From Pseudorhodoplanes sp049324435 (lineage in GTDB: Bacteria > Pseudomonadota > Alphaproteobacteria > Rhizobiales > Xanthobacteraceae), in assembly GCA_049324435.1 (NCBI GenBank), contig JBMOOQ010000025.1, forward strand, positions 1 to 64,000: a DNA stretch of 64,000 nucleotides, written 5' to 3'. A program made the position numbers and the translations under genes. The notes below the pieces were generated by a model. It was not told the DNA's origin and ran no database searches. It saw nothing but the letters and a program-made list of their open reading frames with translations. This document shows positions 33,934 through 40,951 of this stretch, one piece after another. Position 1 is the stretch's first letter. The number at the start of each line of letters is the position of its first letter.

Positions 33934-34834
33934 GGAACAGCCCCTGCGGCCGGATCAAGAGCACCAGCGCCATAACGAGATAGATGCCCATCGACGAGAG
34001 GCCGGCGCCCAATGCGTCGGCTTCGGACGCAGTCATGACGGTTTTGAGAAGCCCCGGCAGAAATGCGCGCAGGATCGTGTCGGTGATGCCGACGATCAGC
34101 GCGCCATAAAACGCGCCGCGGATCGAGCCCAAGCCGCCGATCACCACCACGACGAAGGTGAGGATCAGGATCTGCTCACCCATCCCGACCTGCACCGCAA
34201 GCAGAGGCCCGGCCATCAGTCCGGCGAGTCCCGCCAGCAGCGCACCGAGCCCAAACACCACCGTATAGAGCAGACGGATATCGACACCGAGCGCCCGCAC
34301 CATCTCGCGATGGGTGGAGCCTGCGCGTACCAGCATCCCGATGCGAGTCTTGTTGACCAGCAGATAAAGCCCGAACGCGACCAGAAGTCCGACCACCATA
34401 ATCGCGATGCGATAGGTCGGATACGGAATGCCGGGGATGATCTCGACCGAGCCTGACAGGAAGGATGGCATCGACACGAACAGCGGCGTGCGGCCGAACA
34501 GCATCGTGGTGCCTTCATTGATGAACAGGATCAGCCCGAACGTCGCCAGCACCTGCTGCAGATGGTCGCGGTCGTAAAGTTTGCGGATGACCAGGAATTC
34601 AATGATCAGACCGGCGATCGCCGCGGCGATCAGACCTGCCGGCACGGCGAGCAGGAAAGAGCCGGTGCGCGCAGCCACCAGCGCCGCGGCATAGGCGCCG
34701 ATCATATACAGCGAGCCGTGCGCGAGATTGATGACATTCATGATGCCGAAGATGAGCGTCAGCCCTGCCGCCATCAGGAACAGCATGATGCCGAACTGGA
34801 AGCCGTTCAGAATTTGCTCAAGCGCCAGCGTCAT
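33920..34834 (-). CDS. livH: Branched-chain-type ABC transporter permease LivH (second system)
   Basis: A 304-residue permease of normal LivH length. It shows the family N-terminus GFQFGIMLFLMAAGLTLIFGIMNVINLAHGSLYMIGA (in two hydrophobic blocks) and the cytoplasmic loop LVNKTRIGMLVRAGSTHREMVRALGVDI. It forms the channel with LivM. The gene is separated from the upstream substrate-binding-protein gene by an 88-base gap holding a strong hairpin. Confidence 0.92.
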   Translation of the reverse strand: MTLALEQILNGFQFGIMLFLMAAGLTLIFGIMNVINLAHGSLYMIGAYAAALVAARTGSFLLAVPAGLIAAAIAGLIIEFLVIRKLYDRDHLQQVLATFGLILFINEGTTMLFGRTPLFVSMPSFLSGSVEIIPGIPYPTYRIAIMVVGLLVAFGLYLLVNKTRIGMLVRAGSTHREMVRALGVDIRLLYTVVFGLGALLAGLAGLMAGPLLAVQVGMGEQILILTFVVVVIGGLGSIRGAFYGALIVGITDTILRAFLPGLLKTVMTASEADALGAGLSSMGIYLVMALVLLIRPQGLFHAQG

Positions 34835-34876
34835 CGCAGGCTACACATCATGACGGCTATTCCCCTCACGCCGCAC

Positions 34877-34913
34877 TTGGCGGCCGGAACGCATTACGCG
34901 TCCCGGCCGCCAA
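34877..34913 (-). other. Strong hairpin between binding-protein gene and livH (second system)
   Basis: Perfect 11-base arms TTGGCGGCCGG and CCGGCCGCCAA enclose a smaller ACGC/GCGT stem, 10 bases after the binding-protein stop. No T-run. Same arrangement as at 11472-11497 and 20868-20896. Confidence 0.6.
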
Positions 34914-34922
34914 TCTCAAGCC

Positions 34923-36092
34923 TTACAGCTTGCAATTCTTAGCGTAAAAGTCGCCGTGATTGGAAAGGATTTTTGCTGTGGTCTTGATTGCCAATTGTCC
35001 GTTTGGCTGCCGCTGCACCTCGGTCGCGAACCAATCCTGAATCGGATGCTGATTGGGCCCGAACTTGAACGCGCCGCGAACAAGCTGAAGTTGCGCGTCC
35101 AGCATCGCTCTCCGGAAACGCTCGGTATCGGTCACGTCTCCACCGCTCCCCTTTAGGGCTGCCGCGATCGCAAGCGCAGTGTCATAGCCCTGGCTTGCAT
35201 AATAGGTTGGCAACCGGTCGGGTCCGAACTTCTTGGTCCATTCGGCCATGAATGTCCGGTTTGCAGGATTATCGAAGTCCGCATTCCAGTGCGTTCCGAC
35301 ATGCAGCCCGGCGGCGGCATCCCCTACCGACTTGAGCATTGTGCTATCCAGCGAGAACGAGGCGGCCACCATCGGAATGGCGCCCTGCAAACCCGCCTGT
35401 TGATACTGGCGCAGAAACGCAATGCCAAAACCACCGGGGTGAAACTGAAACACCACGTCGGGCTTGGCTGCACGAATTTGCGCCATCTCTGCCGAATAAT
35501 CGGTCTGGTCCAGGCGCGTAAAGCTTTCGGCGATCACCTCGCCCTTGAAGAAGCGCTTGAAACCCGCGAGAGCGTCCTTCCCGGCCTGATAGTTCGGGGC
35601 CAGCAAAAATGCCCGCCTGTATCCCAGATTGGTCGCCATCTGGCCCGCAGCTTCGTGCGCGGCATCGTTTTGCCAGGAGATCACGAAATAGTTGCGATGA
35701 CAGTCCTTGCCCGCGAAATTGGAAGGTCCGGCATTCGGGCTGACATAAATGGCACCGGCATCGAGAATATCCGGCACGGCAGCGCCGGCAATGTTCGAGA
35801 ACACGATCCCGGTGAACAGGCGGATGCCGTCTGCCTTCAGCATCCGGTTTGCCGCCTGCTTGCCCTGACCGGGTTTGAACCCGTCGTCCTCAACGATCAC
35901 CCGCACCGGCACACCGCCGAGATTGCCGCCTCCCATATCGACGGCCAGTTGGAATCCATCCCGGATGTCGGCGCCGATATAGCCTCCCGGCCCCGACAAG
36001 GTGGTGATCAGACCGATCTTGACCGGCTGCTGGGCCATCGCGGCAGACGCGGCAAACAGCCCGGCCGCAAGGCCGAGTCCCAATCGAAACAT
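34923..36092 (-). CDS. Periplasmic substrate-binding protein, Liv type (paralogue of 38580-39752)
   Basis: A 389-residue type I binding protein with signal peptide MFRLGLGLAAGLFAASAAMA ending before QQPVKIG. Blocks such as LITTLSGPGGYIGADIRDGF, IYVSPNAGPSNFAGKDCHRN and the C-terminal FKFGPNQHPIQDW are almost the same in the protein encoded at 38580-39752, so the two are close paralogues. GGAGGACAGC precedes ATG 36092. Lies between the cupin gene and livH in one operon, and is the receptor of the second Liv system. Ligand unknown; the neighbouring cupin and hydrolase suggest an aromatic or lactone-related acid. Confidence 0.92.
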   Translation of the reverse strand: MFRLGLGLAAGLFAASAAMAQQPVKIGLITTLSGPGGYIGADIRDGFQLAVDMGGGNLGGVPVRVIVEDDGFKPGQGKQAANRMLKADGIRLFTGIVFSNIAGAAVPDILDAGAIYVSPNAGPSNFAGKDCHRNYFVISWQNDAAHEAAGQMATNLGYRRAFLLAPNYQAGKDALAGFKRFFKGEVIAESFTRLDQTDYSAEMAQIRAAKPDVVFQFHPGGFGIAFLRQYQQAGLQGAIPMVAASFSLDSTMLKSVGDAAAGLHVGTHWNADFDNPANRTFMAEWTKKFGPDRLPTYYASQGYDTALAIAAALKGSGGDVTDTERFRRAMLDAQLQLVRGAFKFGPNQHPIQDWFATEVQRQPNGQLAIKTTAKILSNHGDFYAKNCKL

Positions 36093-36173
36093 GCTGTCCT
36101 CCCAGATCGTTTGTTATCGTCGCAGCGGAGAACGGCACGTGGCCCGCTCTCCGGCGTCTTTGTCCGGACCGCG

Positions 36174-36755
36174 TCAGTCCTGATGAGGCATGCTGCCCTC
36201 AACCATGTGAAACATTCTGCCGATCGGTTCTTCCCACATCAGGTTGCGCTCCATCGCGCGCGCCGGCATGTCCTGAATCACGTATTGAATGGCTGGGCCG
36301 GTACCTGTGTTGACATGCTCATGCGAGGCCCAGGGCGAGCATGCGAACGTGTCGCCGCGCGTCCAGTCGAAGCGGTGATCGCCGACGATCGAATATCCCT
36401 CGCCTTCCATGATGTGATAGAGCGCATAGGAATTATGCCGATGCGGCACGATATGCTCGCCGGGATTGATGATCTGGAGCCCGAGGAAAATCGAGGGCAG
36501 AACGCCGCCGGCCTCGCCGGTATCCGCGTTCACCAGTGACAGAAAGCGCCGGTCGGCACGGCGCAGCTTGTCTTTCGCGAGTTCTTCAAGTTTCGGCCGC
36601 GCGTCGGCCCAGCGCCAAATGGCCGGACGGATATTTTTCTTGACGAGAAACGGATAATACTCGTCATCCGTCATCATCTTTGCCCATTCCGTACGATCGG
36701 TTGGCTTGCGGTCGTGCCCCTCGATGGGAAGCGCCTTCAGCGGCATGTCGGTCAT
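36174..36755 (-). CDS. Single-domain cupin, gentisate-dioxygenase-like
   Basis: A 193-residue protein with one cupin barrel. The metal site candidates are H105 and H107 (IVPHRHNSYALYHIMEGEG) and H145 or H147 (WASHEHVNTG). The barrel resembles one half of bicupin gentisate/salicylate dioxygenases such as the one at 2085-3239, which is about twice as long. It could be a small dioxygenase or an isomerase. It sits between the dienelactone hydrolase gene and the Liv transporter genes in the same operon, so it probably acts on the imported compound. Activity not established by sequence. Confidence 0.8.
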   Translation of the reverse strand: MTDMPLKALPIEGHDRKPTDRTEWAKMMTDDEYYPFLVKKNIRPAIWRWADARPKLEELAKDKLRRADRRFLSLVNADTGEAGGVLPSIFLGLQIINPGEHIVPHRHNSYALYHIMEGEGYSIVGDHRFDWTRGDTFACSPWASHEHVNTGTGPAIQYVIQDMPARAMERNLMWEEPIGRMFHMVEGSMPHQD

Positions 36756-36821
36756 GTTGCTCTCCTTTCCCTTGGCGTTGTTTCCTGGCGTGCGTTATTT
36801 TGTGGCCTGCACGCCGCTCCA

Positions 36822-37547
36822 TCAGGCCCAACCGCGGCAATGCCAGTTGAGAAATGTCATCGTCCGCCGCCAGGCTTCCGCCGCGGCGACCGGCCGGTAG
36901 ACCGGCCGGAAATCCTCGTCGAAAGCGTGCGGTGCGCCGCCATAGGTAAAAAGTTCGAAGTTGCGTCCGTGCGACCGCAGCGCCTGTTCGAACTCGGCGA
37001 TATCGCCGGCGCTGATGAGACGGTCCGCCGTTCCGAAATGCGCCAGCAGAGGCGCGCGCAGATCGCCCGCGCGATCGAGCGGCGACACCGGCTTGTTGGG
37101 CGAGGTTGCAAGGTAACGGATCGAGCCGTAGTAGTCGACTGCCGCAGCTATGCCCTGCAACTCGCAGGCAGCGAGATACGCATAGGTGCCGCCGATGCAG
37201 AACCCGACCGTCGCAATCCTTGACGCGTCGATGTCGGCGCGGCCACCCAAATATTCCAGGCTGCCCGCAATGTCAGACAGCACCCGCCGGTCTGGCAACG
37301 CCTCGACCGCAACACCGATCCGTTCAGGCGTGGAGACATCGGGCGCATGCCCTTCACGCGAATAATAGTCCAGCAGCAGAACTGCAAAGCCGGCATTGGC
37401 CAACCGGTAGCCGACGCGCATGATGTAATCGTTCACACCGGCGATGGCCGGCAACAGAATGACCGCAGGTGCCGGTCCCGATCCTATGGGCGGAAGGAGA
37501 TGCGACCGCACCGGCTCTCCGCTGCTGTTGAATTCGATCTGCTGCAT
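36822..37547 (-). CDS. Dienelactone hydrolase family protein
   Basis: A 241-residue cytosolic alpha/beta hydrolase of the dienelactone hydrolase class. The nucleophile is a cysteine in ATVGFCIGGTYAYLAA (about residue 117), as in true dienelactone hydrolases. The acid is in AHFGTADRLISAGD and the base in YGGAPHAFDEDF. It would open a lactone from ortho ring cleavage or a related ester. First gene of the operon DLH-cupin-SBP-livHMGF and divergent from a LysR regulator 64 bases away. Confidence 0.88.
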   Translation of the reverse strand: MQQIEFNSSGEPVRSHLLPPIGSGPAPAVILLPAIAGVNDYIMRVGYRLANAGFAVLLLDYYSREGHAPDVSTPERIGVAVEALPDRRVLSDIAGSLEYLGGRADIDASRIATVGFCIGGTYAYLAACELQGIAAAVDYYGSIRYLATSPNKPVSPLDRAGDLRAPLLAHFGTADRLISAGDIAEFEQALRSHGRNFELFTYGGAPHAFDEDFRPVYRPVAAAEAWRRTMTFLNWHCRGWA

Positions 37548-37583
37548 GCCCCTTCATTTGCGTCGGAGCGCCATTTTGCCAAT

Positions 37584-37596
37584 TCCAAATATTTGA
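37584..37596. promoter_or_regulatory. LysR box (T-N11-A) between DLH operon and lysR
   Basis: A T-N11-A motif whose core CAAATATTTG is a perfect 10-base palindrome, in the 64-base gap between divergent genes and 16 bases before the lysR start. Classic position for LysR autoregulation. Confidence 0.6.
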
Positions 37597-37611
37597 ATTA
37601 TTAGTATTCTG

Positions 37612-38544
37612 ATGATGAATATCAGGAATCTGGACCTCAACCTGCTCCTGGTCTTCGATGCCGTGCTTCGGCACCGCGCGATTTCGCGGGCAGCTACGGC
37701 TCTCGCATTGCCGCAGCCGACCGCCAGCAACGCGCTTCGGCGGCTGCGCGCAATCTTCGACGATCAGCTTTTCGTGCGGACATCCGGCGGCGTCATGCCA
37801 ACGCCATTTGCGGAACGGATCGCTCCGCACGTCCGCGAAGGGATCGCCGCGTTTGACCGTACCTTTCAGCTGAAGACCGAATTCGACCCGGCGAAGGCCC
37901 GCCGCCTGTTTACGATCCTGATGACGGACATTGCCGAAGCAATCATTTTGCCGCGCATGCTGGAAGTCTGCCGTGTCGCGGCGCCGGGGGTCAGTTTCCG
38001 CACCATTCAGCTCTCGGCAGACGCAATCGTTCCGGCATTGCGATCGGGCGATGTCGATCTTGCAATCGGCTACATTCCGGGCTTGCGATCCGGCGTCATG
38101 CAGCAATTGCTGTTCATGTCGGACTATGCGTGCATTGCGCGCGCCAAGCATTCGGCGATCCGCAAAACGCTGACGAAACAGCTGTTTTGTAATGCGAGGC
38201 ACGCGGTTGCCGAGGCGCACGGCACTGGGCATGACATCGTAGAAAAGACGTTGCATAAGGCGGGTGCGCAAATCGGCGCACGCGTGCCTCATTTCCTCGC
38301 CTTGCCGCTGATCGTCGGCTCAAGCGATATGCTTGCGTCCGTCCCGCGGCCGCTCGGGAAATTGATGCTCAATATCGCGGATATCCGCATTCACAATCAC
38401 CCGCTGGACCTTCCGGCAATCCCGATCCGCCAATTCTGGCACGAGCGGTTCAATGACGATCCGGGCAATCGATGGATGCGCGCGACGTTTCGCAAAGTTC
38501 TCGGTTCGCCGTTCAAGGCCAACGATATCCTGCGGATCTCGTAA
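37612..38544 (+). CDS. LysR-family regulator, NahR/NodD-like
   Basis: A 310-residue regulator. The N-terminus NIRNLDLNLLLVFDAVLRHRAISRAATALALPQPTASNAL (helix-turn-helix, residues about 5-45) followed by RRLRAIFDDQLFVRTSGGVMPTPFA is the NahR/NodD/LinR type, which typically responds to aromatic acids. The remainder is the two-lobed effector domain. It likely controls the divergent DLH-cupin-Liv operon through the LysR box. A hairpin overlapping its stop codon ends the transcript. ATG 37612 and 37615 are adjacent start choices. Confidence 0.9.
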   Translation: MMNIRNLDLNLLLVFDAVLRHRAISRAATALALPQPTASNALRRLRAIFDDQLFVRTSGGVMPTPFAERIAPHVREGIAAFDRTFQLKTEFDPAKARRLFTILMTDIAEAIILPRMLEVCRVAAPGVSFRTIQLSADAIVPALRSGDVDLAIGYIPGLRSGVMQQLLFMSDYACIARAKHSAIRKTLTKQLFCNARHAVAEAHGTGHDIVEKTLHKAGAQIGARVPHFLALPLIVGSSDMLASVPRPLGKLMLNIADIRIHNHPLDLPAIPIRQFWHERFNDDPGNRWMRATFRKVLGSPFKANDILRIS

Positions 38545-38562
38545 CCCGCAGGATATGTTTTT
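38525..38562 (+). terminator. Intrinsic terminator of the lysR gene
   Basis: Perfect 11-base arms ATATCCTGCGG and CCGCAGGATAT with the lysR stop codon in the loop, followed by GTTTTT. The reverse side would also meet transcripts of the convergent binding-protein gene. Confidence 0.85.
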
Positions 38563-38579
38563 GAGCTTGCCGCGAACGG

Positions 38580-39752
38580 TTACAGCTTGCAGTCCTTGGA
38601 ATAGACATCGCCCTTGTCGGTGAAAACCTTGCCGACGGTCTTGATCACCGGCGCGCCGTCGGGACCCTTCTCGACGCGGGTTGCGACCCAGTCCTGGACC
38701 GGATGCTGGTTCGGTCCGAACTTGAACTTGCCGCGCACGGCCTGGAAGTCAGCTTTCAGCATCGCCTGACGGAACTTTTCGGTGTCCTTGAGGTCGCCGT
38801 TGACGGCCTTCAGCGCCGCGCCGATTGCAAGTGCCGTGTCATAGGCCTGACCGGCATAATAGGTCGGCAGACGGCCCGGATATTTCTTGGTCCAGGCGTC
38901 CATGAACTTCTTGTTCGCCGGATTGTCGAAGTCGGTGTTCCAGTGCGTGGTACCGTTGGTGCCGATGGCGGCATCGCCCAGCGCCTTCACGATATTCGCA
39001 TCGACCGACGGAGCCGCCACGACGAGCGGAATGGTGCCGAGCAGACCCGCCTGCTGATACTGGCGCGCAAAGGTGATGCCAAGGCCGCCGGGATGGAAGT
39101 GGAACACCATGTCTGGCTTGGCGGCACGAATCTGCGCCATCTCGGGAGCGAAATCGGTCTGGTCGAGTCGCGTGTAGATCTCGCCTACGATGTCGCCCTT
39201 GAAGAAGCGCTTGAAACCCGCGAGCGCATCCTTGCCGGCCGGATAGTTCGGCGCGAGGATGAAGGCCTTTTTGTAGCCGAGATTGGTCGCATTCTGACCC
39301 GCGCTCTCATGCAGAGTGTCGTTTTGCCATGACACCACGAAATAGTTCTTGTGGCAGTCCTTGCCGGCAAAATTTGACGGACCGGCATTGTTGCTAACAT
39401 AGATGCCGCCGGCATCGAGAATGTCCGGCGCGGTGGCGCCGAGCACGTTCGAGAAGATGATTCCGGTAAACAACTTGATGCCGTCCGACTTCATCATGCG
39501 GTCGGCAATCTGCTTGCCCTGCCCCGGCTTCAGGCCGTCGTCTTCCACGACCACCTGCACCGGCACGCCGCCGAGCTTGCCGCCCTCCATTTCCACCGCG
39601 AGATTGAAGGCATCGCGCGAGTCGGCGCCGAGATAGCCCGCAGGGCCGGACAGCGTGGTGATGAACCCGATCTTCACCGGCTGCTGCGCAACTGCGCTCG
39701 TCGCGAGCAAAGCCGACAATGCCAGTCCGGCGCCCAATTTGACTAACTTCAC
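38580..39752 (-). CDS. Periplasmic substrate-binding protein, Liv type, without adjacent transporter
   Basis: A 390-residue type I binding protein with signal peptide (LVKLGAGLALSALLATSAVA, then QQPVKIG). It is a close paralogue of the protein encoded at 34923-36092: FITTLSGPAGYLGADSRDAF, NAGPSNFAGKDCHKN and FKFGPNQHPVQDW are shared almost unchanged. The start is a GTG with AGGAGG six bases upstream. No permease or ATPase genes accompany it, so it may share the second Liv transporter. It is the last gene of the operon with the DapA-family and molybdenum hydroxylase genes. Confidence 0.9.
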   Translation of the reverse strand: MKLVKLGAGLALSALLATSAVAQQPVKIGFITTLSGPAGYLGADSRDAFNLAVEMEGGKLGGVPVQVVVEDDGLKPGQGKQIADRMMKSDGIKLFTGIIFSNVLGATAPDILDAGGIYVSNNAGPSNFAGKDCHKNYFVVSWQNDTLHESAGQNATNLGYKKAFILAPNYPAGKDALAGFKRFFKGDIVGEIYTRLDQTDFAPEMAQIRAAKPDMVFHFHPGGLGITFARQYQQAGLLGTIPLVVAAPSVDANIVKALGDAAIGTNGTTHWNTDFDNPANKKFMDAWTKKYPGRLPTYYAGQAYDTALAIGAALKAVNGDLKDTEKFRQAMLKADFQAVRGKFKFGPNQHPVQDWVATRVEKGPDGAPVIKTVGKVFTDKGDVYSKDCKL

Positions 39753-39948
39753 GATACCCTCCTGTGGTGACCGAAGCTGCCGATACCGAGGCGGCAACCG
39801 GCAAAAACGATAGTTATGGCGATTGTGTCCGACCGCGCGCGAGCGTCAAGCAACTTGCGACTGAACGCGCATGAGCGTGACCGGCGCAATGCAAAAATCG
39901 GAGCATGATTGCGATATCCAAAGGACGTCCACGATAATCCCTGCGGGC

Positions 39949-40932
39949 TCACGCCGCCGAAGACTTCGCCTCATTAGCAAGTTTCAAGCCACAGCCTGCA
40001 AGTGCGGCACGAACATTGGCCTTTTCGGATTCGGTGAGTTCCAGCATCGGACGCCGCACCGGCCCTGCCGCCTGACCGAGCAGCGATTGCCAATATTTTG
40101 CATGCGCATGCGGCTTCTCGGCGGGGCGCGTCTTCTTGAAGGCTTCGCGCACCGGATTGAGACTGTCGCGGATCTTGCGTGCGCCGGCGGCATCGCCCTT
40201 GAAGGCGAGATCGGTGTATTCGCGGATGCGCTTGTCGGCCGCGGTCTGGAACAGATAGGGCGGATTGGAGCACAGATAGAGCCGCCAGTTCAGCTCCAGG
40301 ATGTTGTCGAGCCACTCTTCTTCGGAAGCGGTCGAAACAAGAATTTTATCGCCGGCGAGCCTGGTCAGCTTGGCGTACATCTCGCGCGGGACTGAGTACT
40401 TGATCGCAACCACGGTCGGCAGTTCGGCAATGCGCGCGCACAGTTCGGGGCTCATCAGGTAGCCCGAATCCGGATGGCTCCACATCGCGATGCCGATATT
40501 CACCTGCTCGCTGATATATTTGTAATATTCGTACAGCGTCTCGTCCTGCGCCTTGAAGAAGTGCAGCACCGGCGCGTGAACCACGATGTAATCGGCGCCA
40601 ATCGCCTCGGCGTGTTTGGCAAGATCGATCACGACGTCCATGTTCTGGTCGGAACAGGACATGATGGTCTGGAAGCCGTGCTTCTTTGCAGCATCGACCG
40701 CGATCTCGAAGGTGCGCTTGCGCTCCGGCACCGACATCGAGAAGAACTCGCCCTGCTTGCCGGCGATGAACACGCCGTCGATGCCGAGATCGTTTTTCCA
40801 GTGAGCCAAATTTGATGCCAGGCCCTTCTCATCGATCTTGTAATCTTCGGTGAACGGCGTCAGCGCTGCGGCCCAGACACCTTTCATGTGCTCACGGGAA
40901 TAGGCCTTCGCGTCTTTTCTGCCGTATTTCAT
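39949..40932 (-). CDS. DapA/N-acetylneuraminate lyase family class I aldolase
   Basis: A 327-residue TIM-barrel protein of the dihydrodipicolinate synthase family. The Schiff-base lysine is in VVAIKYSVPRE (about residue 177). ALTPFTEDYKIDEKGLASN and IDGVFIAGKQGEFFSMS, with the carboxylate-binding loop, are near the N-terminus. The tyrosine used in proton relay is plausibly in ADYIVVHAPVLHF, though it is not in the canonical position. The family includes aldolases and hydratase-aldolases that act on 2-oxo acids made in aromatic degradation. Catabolic context argues against lysine biosynthesis. Twenty bases separate it from the molybdenum hydroxylase gene upstream; the 196-base gap after it shows no clear feature. 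Confidence 0.87.
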   Translation of the reverse strand: MKYGRKDAKAYSREHMKGVWAAALTPFTEDYKIDEKGLASNLAHWKNDLGIDGVFIAGKQGEFFSMSVPERKRTFEIAVDAAKKHGFQTIMSCSDQNMDVVIDLAKHAEAIGADYIVVHAPVLHFFKAQDETLYEYYKYISEQVNIGIAMWSHPDSGYLMSPELCARIAELPTVVAIKYSVPREMYAKLTRLAGDKILVSTASEEEWLDNILELNWRLYLCSNPPYLFQTAADKRIREYTDLAFKGDAAGARKIRDSLNPVREAFKKTRPAEKPHAHAKYWQSLLGQAAGPVRRPMLELTESEKANVRAALAGCGLKLANEAKSSAA

Positions 40933-40951
40933 CGCTTCTTTCCTTCTTCCG

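Noticed and set aside
39949..40932. Calling the DapA-family protein dihydrodipicolinate synthase of lysine synthesis
   Set aside because: It is longer than biosynthetic DapA and embedded in a catabolic operon with its own regulator.
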